DNA of 64,000 nucleotides from Blasia pusilla (taxonomy: Eukaryota > Marchantiophyta > Marchantiopsida > Blasiales). The translations under genes were made by a program, and so were the position numbers. The stretch is taken from assembly GCA_050084515.1 (NCBI GenBank), contig CM114271.1, positions 2,666,001 to 2,730,000 of the forward strand. The letters are read 5' to 3'. Under the pieces are notes generated by a model. That model worked only from the letters and a program-made list of their open reading frames with translations, was not told where the DNA came from and ran no database searches. Shown in pieces: positions 42,701-57,700 of this stretch; the stretch's first letter is position 1, and each line of letters starts with the position of its first letter.

Positions 42701-45700
42701 TATATCCGTGTTCTTCCTCCAGATCCAGAGCACTTCGGGTGCGGTTGGTTACCACTTTTAGATACATGTCGAGGGGCGACGAACGTGTATATCTTCCTCA
42801 CTCTAAAGATATACGACGATGCGTTGCCTCGTACTTGCTACACGACGAAGATCGAGATCTTGTTAATCTGTTCCCGGAGATCGTCGGATTTTAGGCATGA
42901 GAAGTTCTGTACGTAGATGAGGTCTTAGTATTTCCAGTGTCTAGGCCCTCAGTTTGTTATCTTCAACGCAGATGAATGGACATTGCTTCTCTGACGATTT
43001 TTTCATTCCTCATCGTAGGTCTTGTTTTAGTGTTGCCATGGTCGGCTCTTGCATGTCCTTTTCTTGTCCGATAGTTTCTCTCTCCCAGGATGATCCTCTC
43101 GTCGCCTCATCACATACGTGTCTGTGCTACTTCGTCATTAATTTGGCTGACATCCACTAGCGCTTTAGTCCTCACGGGGACGTTTTGTTGTGGTCAGAGT
43201 AGGAAACTCTGCCTAGTTTCTTCAACATCTGAGGCTATCATAGGGGCCGTGGATGGCCTGTCACGAAAGTTGCAGCACGAACGCGTGAGTATTGGGATCT
43301 GCCAGTATTTGATACGTTCCTTCCGATTGCTCGCTGGTCTCACTTGTCTTTTCATGACGTTTAGAGGACACCAACCTCTCCGTTTCATACTATGTGTGCG
43401 CGTTTGCTCGTGGTAAACATCGTTGGCTCGTGTGCTGCTGTCCTTTTGAAGACAAATCATTGTCGACTTGGTTTTTTTTCTTTCTCGTGAACGTTGACAG
43501 CCAATTATTGTCGACTTTGAGCCTGAGGTGTTGTCGCCTTGAGCCCTCCCATCAACCGTGGGCTGATTTCCATCGGCACGCGGAGCGCCTTATTTCTACT
43601 AAGTTGCTGCTGAAGGTCGCTGGTGGACATGGAGTGTCTTCAGTCTTCGATGATAGTTTTAAACTACAAGTACTATATCTCTCAGATGCGAGTGCGTCTG
43701 AAGTCGGCATCAATCAGTAAAGTCCTAATTTCTAACTTCTAACTTTCGCGTCGATGGTCGGGGTTGACCACCTGCGCACTGCCGGTGCCGCTACCGCTCA
43801 GACCCTCTGCTGTGGACCTTTCTCTGAATGACCTGTCTTTTGCTTACAGAATATTTAAGCAAGTGCGTCCTATTCTTTTTCTCGGTGCACATACATGATT
43901 CAGCCCAAGCACCGGTTGTCTGACAGGACTCGTCAACACTTTGCAGGAGAAGGCTCTGAAAGTCTTCATGGAGTTAGTCAGATCTGATGCGCAAGGGACG
44001 TTCAGCAACGCACTCTACTTCAAGCTATGCACTGCGTTGGTATGATCCGGAAAATAATGTCCATCAATATTTACGTTGAGCACAATCTTTTTCTTGCTTC
44101 CTCATGGTTTTTCACACTTGTACTGGAGATTGCGATACATCGACCTTCTAGGATGATGGAATTTGGACATTTCTGTCTAGAGTTTGAATCTCCTTCTTAC
44201 TGTTTCTTGGATATTTTGCTTACAGGTCAGTGGAAAGGTTCCAGTGACCAACGTTGTTGGTATCTTGGGATCCCAATACTTCCAGTATGCAGATGTTAGG
44301 TGAGTATGATGTATGTGAAGAGTAATCTGAAGTGCTGTGTAAGTTCATGTAGGAATAATTTAGTGTTCGAACTTCAGAGCAATGCACGAGTAATATGAGG
44401 ACCTTGTGGCTTGCATTAAGTTCTAACCACTCGCCATGCTCATGTACGTTTTATTATCAAGTGTTGTTGTGAGGACCATGCTGTGGCACTGTCATTCAGG
44501 GTGTCTAGTCTCTGAAACATCTCTAGCTCATGGTGACTTTTTAATTACTTGCAGGTATTTCACTTTAATGAATGGCCGGAAACTTGCTCTTGAGCGGGCC
44601 TTACCAGCAGTGGATGACACTATTGGGCAGCTGAGGTACAACACCCATCCCTTCTGTGCACATGCATTCTGTTTATTTCTTTTCTGACCCCATACAGGCT
44701 ACATGTGCAGTAATCATCGTTGCCAGGGTTGGAAGTCTTTATAAGTTTGGACTTTGCAGATGCCTTGTTTGCTCATTTCTTATTTCTTTGTGTGCTTCTA
44801 GCTTCCAAAGGTTCCTGAAGAATCTATACGAGATTCTGGCACAGCTCCCTTCCGCCTTGAGGAGTGAATCGAGAAAGGAGGATTTTACTAAAGAGGCCTC
44901 AGAAAAGACCTGGTGTTGTCGTGATTTTTGTAAGCCATTACAGAAACCTATTCTCGTAGTTATAGTCAGTTGCGAGTTGTTTTTAGTTCGCTTTACACGA
45001 GAACAGAAGAACTGTGATGGTGCACGTCTGGGATCATATTCTCCAGGATATGCTGATCTGAATACCATCTTCTGTATTGGCAGCAATAAGAACTAGAAAG
45101 GACACCTGTCCGAAGATAAACTGTGAGGTAATACCCTTCAGCATTCCATTCCTGGGGCTATGTTTCCGGATGCTGTAGCAAATAGGGTCAATTGAATGGC
45201 ATTGTATATATGTTTCATAGTTAGGTCATGAACTTTTTATTCCGTGCAGTAAGTTTTGACATTATGAACTCTCTCCAGGACTCTGCTGATTGGAGTGATG
45301 CAGTAATCCGAAAGCAGGCATTTGGCGAATGCTGGCAAGCTTATATGAGGCTCTCTGAATCCGTTGCTGTTCCTAAGGTGGGTTTGCACAAGAAGACATT
45401 GTATCTGGGGTTGGGTCCCTATCAAATTGATAGTGGTGCATAGTGGTATGTTGGGTTTGGCTTGGTCACTGCAAGCAATAACAGCTGGAGACAGGGTATA
45501 TGTCAATTTGTTTCTAGTGGGACCTCTGCTGTTTTAGTGATTTTTATTTTTGCAGTCCTGGTAGTAAGCTTAAGTCCATATTTGGGTCATATGCAGAATT
45601 CTGGTGGTATTCTGTCCCACGTTTTAGCAGCAGAAAGAAGCAGCTTAGTCAGGGCTTCTCCGGATTCATTCCTAAGTTCACTGGCTGACGAGGTGAGTTT

Positions 45701-48700
45701 GGTGGCGTCCGCCCATGAATGACTAACTATCTATTATCCTTCAAGATTTTATGTGTGAATCTGAAAGTAGGAGTATGTTTTTGTTTGGTTTCCTGCCTTC
45801 TAACACACACTGCTTGACATTGTAGGTGGGTGAGAGGCCACTGCAATTAGCTGCTTGTGAAGCATCTGCTGCAGATCAAGTGTGTTCTGTCAGGGGGACC
45901 CGTTGTGGCCGCAGCTTTGAGACCTCAGAGTTGGTCGTTTCAGCTGCAAGGGGTGGACAAGATGATGACGACGATGACGATGACGACGACGACGAAGATG
46001 ATGACGACGACGAGGATGAAGATGATGATGATGAAGAAGCAAAGGCAGGAGGTGGTGATGATGAAGAGGATGTGGAAGGAGAAGGTGATGAAGGAGAGGA
46101 TGATGAAGGAGATGATGATGGTGACGCAGATGACAATGGAGATGATGATGATGGTGAGGATGAAGATGGGGAGGATGAGGATGGTGATGGTGATGAGGAT
46201 GGTGATGAAGATCAGGACGAGGAAGAAGATGAGGATGGGGATCATGATGACGAGGAGGAAGATGATGAGGCGGAGGGAGAGTCAGAGGAGGATGTGGAAC
46301 CTCCCAAGAAGAGAAGGAAGTGAAGGAGAAATCTTTCATAGTCTTTTGCACCAAAACATGTGCAATTTTTTACATGTTCTCTTCTTTGGTAGGAAGTTTA
46401 ATCTGTCTTTGTTGTTAGTGGTTAGTGTTACTACAGGGTAGGTAAGAAGTTTAAATTGCGGCCTCATAATTTTGGGGGAGGGATGTAGAGAGCATAGTGG
46501 GCTGGTTAGTGGTAGATTAACACCCGTTCCTTGTTTGCTTTTGCCAGAGGCGATGAATTTCTCAGTAGAACATGTTGCTTGTTTAGTGCCTGCCATTTAA
46601 TGCCAAGTAGTAGAAAGTGCTGTTAGAGTCTTTAGCGTGCTTGCTGCTTTGTGGTATGATATGGTAATATTTGTTTCTTTGTGCTGTTTTGCCCTCTCAT
46701 TCTTCCCTCAACAACCAAGGGCACAATAAGGGAGGAGAGGTGATCTCACCTCGCTCAACAGCTCCATGTCTTTGATGAGTTGCTGCGCATGGGTACATCA
46801 TTCATCATCACACAGGTCTCGCCTTCCTGTAGGCAAACCCATAGTGAAGCATTAGTTCTTTCTTATTTGTAGTAGCTAGGAGCTTTTCTCCCTTTTAGGC
46901 TTTCTGTTCAGTTGATTAGTCTTTCTGTTTATGGTTTTGCTAAATTTCAGGGTCCCGTGTCGTGAGATAGAGGAGGGTTAGCTCAAGAGTATGGGTCTGA
47001 GATCTGGGGGCGATAGGTTTTAGGGTTGGATTTTAGTTGGGGAAGATGACATAATCACAGTTCTCTTCTCGGCTTGTATCCAAGAAAGGATCCAGCTGTA
47101 GTGTTGTTTGGAGAGAACCTTTGAGGTGTGTGGTTGTGTCTTTCTTTTCCATTCTTCCCAGGTTAGAATTAAAACTAGATAAGGGGGCTGCTGCAGTTTT
47201 CTAACTGATGTGTAATATATAATTTACTCCGGTTCTCCAATGATTGAGCATCATGGATTGGCCTACACCACTCCAGGTACGAGTGGATCTTGCGTAGGTG
47301 TAACATTGTACTGACATGTGTTTGTTGAAGTTGTCCCAGTAGTCAGTTGTCAATACTATGATATGGTCTCCAATTCCGTTCGATAATGAAATGCCGTAAG
47401 GAATATGGCATTCTGTCATGCTGTCTGTTTAATCTCTGGTCTAAATTTGGTGGCATATGAATGACATGAAATGAATTGCAGGGATAGTCATTATGTTCCA
47501 CAGGAGGTAGAAAGATGATACTTGGAAAGATCTACAAGATATGGCTTGTTTCGTCTGTGTTTCAAATCAAAGCAAATGTGAGCAGCTATTCCGAATTATG
47601 GTTCTCCTGAAGTATACACTTCCTACACTGGGCGGTGCACTTTAATAGGAGGAATGCCATATTTAACAGTGCTGCACTGATCTCCCTCCTCCCTGCACAG
47701 ATTGCCCAAATTGGCCGTGTTGTGACAAGCCTCACACTGGACTCCACAAGTCGCCACTTTGGAGAGGAGCGGCCGAAATCGTTGTGGGTCCGAGCACTGA
47801 GGGAGGTCCACCTAATGAACTGTACTTGCAGGAAGGAAAACCACTTCCTTAAGAGTTGCAAGTGAAGAGATACATACAATGGCATCTCAGCGAATCTGCA
47901 AAGAATCCATAGTATCAGTATCATGGACTACAATTTTTAACTTGCAAGTTGACATGAGGAAAAGGATTAAGACCACCTAATCTGTGATCCATCCATTGGT
48001 ACAAAACTTCGGAGAGAAGTTGGAAACTGACCAGTCAACTGTCTGAGGTTAACGGCTCAAAGGCCAGTAAGAGCAGCTGGTGGCTAAGAAGGATAGGCCG
48101 AACTGAACGAAATTATGTGGTGGAAAGAAATGTGACGATGGAGAGCCATCTTTGGAAACGGGAATAAGTGCGAGCGCCGAAGTTCTAAACCGAAACGCGA
48201 AAGTGTACAAGAATAGAAGAGAAAATGGGCCTTTGGGTGAATCTTTTCAGCACACCTCTGTAAGATGTGGAAATGGGGGCTCAGAGTGGATTTTATCAGC
48301 ATACTCCACAGGATTCAGGAAGCAAACGACGACAAGAAAATTCACCCAATCGTACATAGACGCTTACCTTTGAGGTAACTGGAGGAGAGGAAAGAATGCG
48401 TCCATCACACTAATGCATGCTTCACCCTAATGCATAGTGTGAGGGACGCGAGGGAAACAAAAGAGAAGTGGCGGTAACTCATAAAATGTATAGTAGTCTA
48501 CTTTTAGGATATGCGGTCGAACGTAAGCTGGAACACAGAGGTTGTAAACAACTAAGAGTCAAACGGACACGGTGCGACGGTGAGATGGAGAGTGGATGAG
48601 AAAAATACAACGAAAAACCCAAAATCGTTATGAAGTGAAACTGTAGTGGAAGAAAGAAATGCAAAATAAATGACCGACGAGACTGGGAAAAAGGAGTGCC

Positions 48701-51700
48701 TCAACTGCAAATTAAGTGATCGGAGAGACTGGGAAAACATGTACAAGTTGTACGTGCCATAAATGTCCTCAAAAATAGTTCCTCCTCTTCTTCCATCATC
48801 TTTAAAATCTGCTGTAGGCGGGGGCCCAGGCTAATGGGATTTTGCGCGGGCTCAGGTGGGAGTTCTCTCTGAACGAATCGCTCTTTTGTGTCATCAAGAG
48901 AGGAGTACCCAAAGGGGAAATATCCGCGGAAGCATTCCATAAACCCATCGCCAAAAAAAATGATGGGAAAATGAAATGTATACACACCGCAGTGACCGAA
49001 CATATGGAAGAACCTTAACCTTCAAGTCTCCATATGGACGTATGAGCATCGAAGCATAGGAGGAGGATCCAACTAAAGCACCCTTTCCTCCACTTCGTCA
49101 TCGGTCATACCACATTATTGGTCGACCACTACTCTCCTACTTTGAGCTCGAGCAAACTATGGCCGTACGTTATCCTCAATGCAGGGCCCTCGCAGGCCTG
49201 TGAGAACCAGAGCCGCATTGATGGTAGAATGCAGGAGCTGTGACTTTCTCATTGAACTTCAAGCGAAGGAAGTTCAAGGAACGATCTTACAACGCCAACA
49301 GTGAGATGCGCGACGTGCGCACGCGCTGCGGGGTAGGTACTCAGAATTCTGCCGGTACAGCAGTAAACGCCCGCTCGTTCGCTCCGTGTGGCGCGATGGC
49401 CAACGCAGGAATCCTCTAGGAATCCCTATCCTTAGGTCAAAATCGAATGTACACATATCTTCATTTCATACTAGTAGGACCCGGTTTATTAGAGTGCCAT
49501 GCGGGGAGTTAGTTCGTAGACGGGTTTCTTGGTCGATTGTCTTTGGTGGAGTAGCACTCATAGCAACTGAGTTAGTGACTTCTTCAGCCTTTTTAGGGAG
49601 TTGGGCTTCTGTAACGCCCCTCCTTTGCTACCGATTTTTTGTTAGGGATTGTTACTTTTACAGTATGTTTCCCAGGTTGAAGATGATCTTTTCCCACTTT
49701 AGTCTTCACTCACAGCTTGTAGAGACTCCCTTCTTGATGAGGCTAGAGCAGTTCTTCCCGCTTTCTCTTCCCTAGTTACCTCCGGACAGTCTGGGCTCCA
49801 ATCTTCTTTGATGGAAGCCCACTTTGATGCATTGTTTAGAGCTACTATGTCGGACGGGAATATCCCTATGGAAGTTCGGGCCCGTATTCGCTCTTGCTCC
49901 AGAAAGGGTGGGAGCTCGTCCCCTCATCCCGGCTTTCCGCATCGCACCACTTACCTATACTACAGCGATGAGGTTCCGACTGGGCCTGCCCCAACCAACG
50001 GTGGTTGGTTCGACACATTGCGAGTGTCGTCGGAGTTTGGATCCACTTGCTGTGCATTTGGCACGGTGTCCAATTGGGGGTGAGAGGATAGCCACTCACG
50101 ATGCAGTGCGGGATATTATGTTCTCTATTGCTCGGGAGAGTGGATTCCATGTACAAAGAGAGAGGCACTAGTCCATGCGGGATTCCCTTATCCGTGCTGA
50201 TCTCTACATGACGAGGGAGTCTGAGGTGGTGGTAGCGGATGTTGTAGTCACGGATCCTACGCGGAAGGCGGTGCGAGCCCAAGTGGTAGCACAAGGGAGA
50301 TTGCTACAAGGAGCGGCGGCAGCGGTCAAGAAGACCCACATTTATAGTCGACTTCATGACGGACATCGATTTATCCCCCTAGCCATTGAGATATACGGGG
50401 CGATGAGGGAGAGGTTTGACTCATTCCTCACGGATTCCGCCCATCATCTCCAGTCGAGAAATGGGTTGTCCTTAGCCACTGCGATACTTTATTGTAGGCA
50501 ACGAGTCTCCATAGCTTTGGAGCGCGCCTAGGAAAATGGGCTTCTGCAGCGGGCTCAGGCGGTTGGAGACGCCAATGCTAGAGGCCCACTTAGTAGTAGT
50601 CATAGTTCTCTAGGTGTTGCTGATATTGTCTCTGCTGTTGGTGATTTTGGTTGTTAGGGGGGAAGGCCCCCTTCTTTCTCCTCGGGGCCGGTTCCGACCT
50701 CTTGAGGTATATTTTTTGGGTCTCCATGCCCCCTCTTTTGTATCGTGATGGGTTTCCCATCCTTTTTCTACATATATATATAATTTTTTTCCCTCCACAC
50801 GCGATAGCCATCTCTGAGTCTATGAGGGGGACGGGGAGGTTGTTGTTAAGAGTAAATAATAATAGGGAAGATTAGGATTCATATATCATGTATATTTATG
50901 GATTTTAAGAAAAAAAATGTTTGGTTTGTGGATAATGAATAGTTCACAAAACGAAAGGATCATGTGACATGTGAAATATTTTCTTATTGTCACGTGTCAA
51001 ACATAGAGATGTTTGTAAATCAAGAAGACACTCTCCCATAATAATATAATTTTTTTTATATCTATTTGAGATTAAATTTAAAATTTGAATGAAATATGAT
51101 TTAATTTTATTAGTGTATAGTCCGTGTAGTGCACCAGAGTGAAAAGATTAATCATGTTATACACAATTTTTTTAAAAATCTTGCTCTCGTAACATGAGAA
51201 AGATTTTTTCTTGCTGCCAAATTGCCACATGTCAAGCATACAGATGTTTGAAAATCAAAAAGGCATTCTCCCATATTAATATAGATACTAGTATGATATT
51301 GGCGAAGAGAAAAAGAATTCCATCCTTAAATCTTAATTTAATTATTTTATTAAATTTGACACAAATCAATAAAAAAAAAGTTCAAAAGATAAATATCATC
51401 GTTGGAGGAGGGTTGCTCTAACCCCATCTTCTTTTAATAATATAGATTAGTATATACATCTTGCTATACATGGGGTTATATAAAGATGTGAAATTTGAAT
51501 TCTCTATTACTAGTATAAGCTCGTGCACTGCACGGGTTTAAATGACCTCTCATAATTAATTCTCAAAGGTCTAAGTATCGATTTAAATTAATTTCGAATG
51601 ATCCTATTAGCTTATAAGGCGAGCGATCTTGTTGGTTGAAAGTCCCAAGTGTCAATAGGAAAAGTGTCAAAATGAAAGGGCACTCTCCAAGAATAATATA

Positions 51701-54700
51701 GATTATTTTAATTGATTTGAAATTTGACAAATCCTAAATCGACCTCAGATTTGTTTGACTTCAGAATCCTCCTAAATTATCCAAACACACGCGTCAAGTT
51801 ATGATTGATTAGAAATGGTAGATGTCAACTAGAGAGATATTTGAAAAATCCAAAGGGCGCTCTACAATAATAATATATATTTTGATTTGTGATATGATTT
51901 CCTAGTCTTTTGTATTTTTTTAAAAAGTAATAAAATTAACCATCCATTCAAGGAAAAAAAGTTAGATACTCTATCTGTGACAATAATACACAAATGGAAT
52001 TGGATAACTCAGTCTAATGACATGCATCACACTTTTCACAAGTAACTACAAACTCCGACTCCATTGCCCTCCAATGGGACAATGACACTAAGTGGATTGA
52101 TCCATGAATGTTGAGAATGTAATAGCAAATAATCAGTTAAGAGCCTCCACTCACGCTTAATCTATTAGGCCTTGTAGATAATAGCCTCGAGGATCCTAAG
52201 TGGTTACCAACCGATCCAAAGTCACCTACTTCTGAAACACTAATCGTGGTGGTGACAAATAGTAGTTTTTCGCACTCTATATGAAATTTCTCTCACCATT
52301 CATATCATTGCTTTGCCTAAAGCTCAAAGAAAATATTCTAGTGGCAAAAAAGTCTACATAATCACCATCTGTAAAAAAATTCCCTCATTCTTGGACAAAA
52401 ATAACTCATCCACCGCTGACCACGACAACATATGCCTATAAGGCTACCACAAATCTAATACTAATGTTTGCTCTGGTCCTAGGCCTTAAAACAACCGCGA
52501 CCAATCTCACCACCACTATGATATACAAAAAACTATTGAGCATGCCAATCCATATTGCTAAGGTCACAACTATCCCTCTAACAACACTAAGGTTGGTAAG
52601 TATCACACATACTTGTCTAGTAAGACCCTCATATACTAGAGTCCTTGCATTACTTGGCACCTAATGGCTCCTTATTTGTTACATTCTCATTGATGATGCT
52701 CACTTTGCATCCTAATTATTTTCTCTGACAAGTTTTGATGGTCCATTTTCATGGTTGCACAAAAATGGACAAGTTCGTTCCTAGGGCAGACATGGATGGA
52801 CAAATGTGGACATGTCTAGCGACATGAATTGAAAAATATGGGGCCCACAATTTATAGCTCATGGTGGAAGGCAAGTCAGGGGCGAGTGGGGCAATAAGGG
52901 GGGAGGGAGTGGAGAAGGAAGAAGGAAGAAGGAAGAAACAGGAAAGTCCGAAACATGGAGGCAAGTAGGGGGGATGAGAAACAAGGGGAAGGTGGGTCCA
53001 CATGAACAAGTCCTTCCATAGGACAAAGGTAAGTCGACGGACATGGACATGTGCGCAGACATGGACTTTGTCTAGATGAAACCTTGTCCATTTGTATTCA
53101 TACTTCCTCACTAAGTAGCCTTGGTTGGACTTGTGATTGTCACATTAGGGTCCAAGCGAGCTCAATATATAGATGTCACTCCCTCCTTCAGCTAGTGGGA
53201 AAAGGTCTTATAAAAAATCTTGAATGTTCCCACAAAGGCCCAGATCACAATTCCCATCGATTATAAGATCAAGCCATCCCCTACATGATTGTGTGCTCCA
53301 TACTAATTTAAATTATTTATGATCCAAACTCCCAACTCTAGTACCATTTTTTTAGGGAATCATAGCAAATGGACGAATACTAGAGTATATGCAATGTGTG
53401 TAGAATATGGCCACTTAGTAAAATGATGATATGGTATGTCCCTCGAATGAGCATCCAAAGCAAAAATGGCCCATCTGTATCCCACTTGCCAATGTCAATC
53501 GGATTTTCCTACTTTTTAGATCCATACCCTCCTTACAATATTTGTACTCAAGCTTACTCCCTTATGCAGTCATCCACTTTGATCACATTTGCAACCAAAT
53601 ATGAGGATGTCTCTCCCTTAGAGCCCGAAATTGTCAATCATGAAAGATCTTCTATACACCACTCCATTCAAGACAATCAAATGTGTGTTGACATATAGAG
53701 ACATGGATATAAGACTGCATATGAATTCCAAATCTAAGTTTGTCTTGAATTTTGGTCCTTGATACATATGCATGGATTAGACCATTTCTTCCTTTTCTAA
53801 GTTCCCCCCATTAGAAAGGGAATGTATGACCTCATCCATGCATCCCCTTGTAACCTTTTAACCTAATTTTGAAGCCTCATGGATGAAGTACGCAACAAGG
53901 GTATTTCTCCCTTGCAAACTCCCTCTAGCCCTTTGGATGATTCCATCCCATATATACACATAGTGGATCTTGAAAATTTTCACTCCCTACATGCTACAAA
54001 AATCATGGAAAAAATGAAGACACTTAATTATTGGGAATGAGAGATTATTTCTCAAGTGCAGGTTGCAATTTTTCGTGCACATACACATCGCTACACAACA
54101 CATCGCTGTCACCGAACACTTACACAAACACACACGATCAAATGCTAGTTCATAGCATCCAAACAACAAGACAAGAACTACCAAAATATCTCTAATAAAA
54201 TATGGTGAAATCTCTCTCACACCAACATAGCTCTCACATGTCTCTCTCAATGTCAAACCAAACCCACTCTCCTAATGAGAGGCTTGGGTTACACTCACAA
54301 GGCAAGGGACCATAGCTGCGCCGCCTCGTGTCAAGAGATTCAACAAAGAGAGAATGAGCTCTCAATCTCTCTCTCTCCTTGAGGTATACCTCTCCCCTCT
54401 CCCAAGCTCTCTCCATGGTAACCTATGATCCAAGTCACCTCCTTGGCTCTTGACCTGATGTAGAAGGTCAAGGGCCACTTCTCAAAATACAAAGTCGACA
54501 ATACTCAAAATTGTACTTACCTAAAATAGTAAGTTCCTCAATATGACTCCAAATGAGCCGAAACGAAGGGGAAACCTGCTCTCTCAGGTTTCCCGGGGCC
54601 TTAGGAGGTCATCCTCAACCTCTTAAGCCTGTCCTCCACTTCTCGTGAAGGCGCTCTACTAGATCTCACCGATCTATCCTAAAAGACGTAACAACTGTCG

Positions 54701-57700
54701 TGCGCATACACATCGCTACACAACATACATCGCTGTCACCAAACACGCACGATCCCATGCTTACTCATGGCATCCAAACACAAGACAAGAAGTACCAAAA
54801 TATCTCCAATCGTCCCCCTAGTTGGTGGTTAGGTCCCTCTAACTCCATATAGCCATCTATCCCTACCTACCATGACATACATCTCTTGGACGCTAAGAGC
54901 AAGAAGGCTGAGTGCTCATGTGGCCCCATCGTTAGTCGCCTTCTTGTCATCCATATCACAAACACAAATCATAATATAGAACTACCTACGCTATGTACAT
55001 CTGGGACACATCCATCGTCCCTAAGGAACCTTAGTGAGAGGTGACTTCAAACATGTCATATGCCATCCTCTCGAACATCCATCACAAACTAGCATAGTGG
55101 TTGCACCGCGGGCAAAACCTCACAATATACATCGCAAGCGTGTAGGAACTACTCCTAAGCTCGGATCAATTGTATTGTTAATGTTTGGAAAGTGACACGG
55201 CGCACAATTACATACATGGTCCTTCCAAACCATACCATCACGTCCCTCTTACAAGAAAACATATTATGGCAAAACCTCACGCACTCCCAAGATGGTGTGC
55301 GATGCAGTCACATCCAACGTTGTGGATGCCGTCTGCTGCAAGTAGACATAGTCTCCCTGATGAAACCTCCGGATAGTAGGTCAATAACCACCTCCCCGTA
55401 TAGTCGCATACCTCAATGTATCCCGATGTTGCGCAATCGCCAAGTTCTCAAACACCATGGGCATCACTCTCCAAAACAATTCAGACCTCTGAGAACATGC
55501 TCGCATCCATACATCAAGGGTCATCTAGGTTCAACACCTCACCAACATCTCGACGAATGGGCGAGGTAAATCTGGCTTTCGGCCATACAAAAGCAAGTAC
55601 GGTGAGAAAGACGCTAAGGATGTCTGCCTGCTGAATCTGTATCCCATCGCCAACCACGGCAACTGGAGGTCCCAATCTCCTAGATAACCTCTCTACAAGT
55701 CATACTTGGGTAATCCTCTCTTCACCGTCTGGACAACGCGCTCCGCTAGTCCATCCTCCTTATGATGATCTCGCGAAGTAGTACGGTGGTCGATTAGTGC
55801 ATGATCACACAAGGCTTGAAACTCCACGTGGAACTCCATACCCTGGTCTTTCAACACCTCAGTTGGTGCACCGTAATGACTCAGCATCCGATCTAGGAAG
55901 GCATACGCTACTCCCTCACTCACTTTGTCAGGCAATGCAACCAACTCTATCCACTGGGAGAAATGCTCAACCATCACCAACTCATAACGACTATGGCCCT
56001 CTGTCAAAGGTAAAGGTCTTGCAAAATCCAAACTCCATCTATAACCTAAACCCATAATCGGAAGTGGATGTAACTGTGGAGTCGGAGAATTGAATAATGC
56101 CCGGAATCGATCACACACAATGTATCTAGCAACAAACTACTGAACGTCAGTGTGCATGCCTTGCCATCAATAATGAATTTGGAGCAAGTTGTACGTCCGC
56201 TTCACTCCAAAATGACCTAGCTCCTCGTAGGCATGACCTACCAAACATGCTCTCTGTGAAGGATGAGGCACTACACGCACTCTACCATCCTCCCACACTC
56301 GCAACACATGTGTCTCCTCCCATCGGAACCGTCTGGCTCGCTGTAGGATCCGATCCCGCTCTCTAACACCCATTGTGCTCGCGAGTACGTAGGTACTCCA
56401 AGACTTCTCCATCGTTGTGAATATCTTGGCCATTTGTCGTCTCCTCACCGGCCTCTGGATTTAAGGACTCTCCATCAGGCCTCGCCATCGATCTGGCTCT
56501 CCATAGCCAAGAAGCCCAAATAGGCTAACGCATGCCATCCTGGCACCCACTCCTCATCACTCTCTCCATCCCATCGAGCTCCAGTCGCATCTCACTGACT
56601 CGGGCATGGGTTTCGGCTCAAACCATCTGCATCTTGGTTAAGCGTCCCAAGTCTATGTACCACTTGGAAGTCATACTCCTGCAACAAATAGCCCACCTCG
56701 CAAGTTTCCCTGTAAGCTTTTCGAACTCCATCAACCACTTAAGTGGCTGATGATAAGTAATGATGGTAAAGGGATTTCCGAATAGATAACATCTGAAATG
56801 TACGATAGTCCACACTACAACCAAGCACTCACCCTCATACAAGCTATACTTTGCCTCTGCAGCGTTGTTCAAGCGACTAGCGTAAGCCACCACGAACTCT
56901 CTACCATCATCGTCATGCTGGGTGAGCACAGCTCCAAGCCCCAACATGCTCCAATCGATATGCAACTGGAAAGGACGCCCCCTGATCGGTCTCCTCAATA
57001 TGGACGTGGACATCAATTTGTCCTTGAGCAGGTGAAATGCTCTCTCCTGCTCATCCTCCCAGTGCCACTCCTAATCCACCTTCGTCAGCAAGGTTAGTGG
57101 CTTCGCAATCGAACTAAAACCCTTGACGAACCGTCGATAGAAGTTTGCCAATCCCATGAATGCACGAACTCGACTCACATCTGTAGGGCATGGAATGCGT
57201 GAAATAGCCTCTACCTTCGTCTGCTGCACACCAAGGCCCCTTGGATATATCCTATGACCCAGGTTCTCAATCTGGTCATAGAAGAACTTGCACTTGCCTG
57301 GATGTAGCTTTAGCCCATATAACTGCAATCATCGAAACACCTCCTGTAGATGTCGCTCAAGCTCCTCAACCGAGGCGCTAAAGACTACGATGTCATAAAT
57401 ATAACACCTAGCAAAATCAAGACCTGCCAAGATCCTATCCATGACCCTCTGAAACTCAGCCAGGGCATTCTTTAACCCAAATGGTAAGAACCACCACTGG
57501 TACAAACAATCCTTCGTGAGGATTGATGCCCCAAAATGCCGTCTTGTGCATGTTCTCCAATCTAATAGGCAGTTGATGGTATCTGGCTCGAAGATCTAAC
57601 AAACTGAAGACCTTTGCATGCCAAATAGCATCCAAGATCTCTTTAGGGATGGGCATGGCATACCTATCGGACTTGGTCTGCCGATTGATAGGTCGGTAAT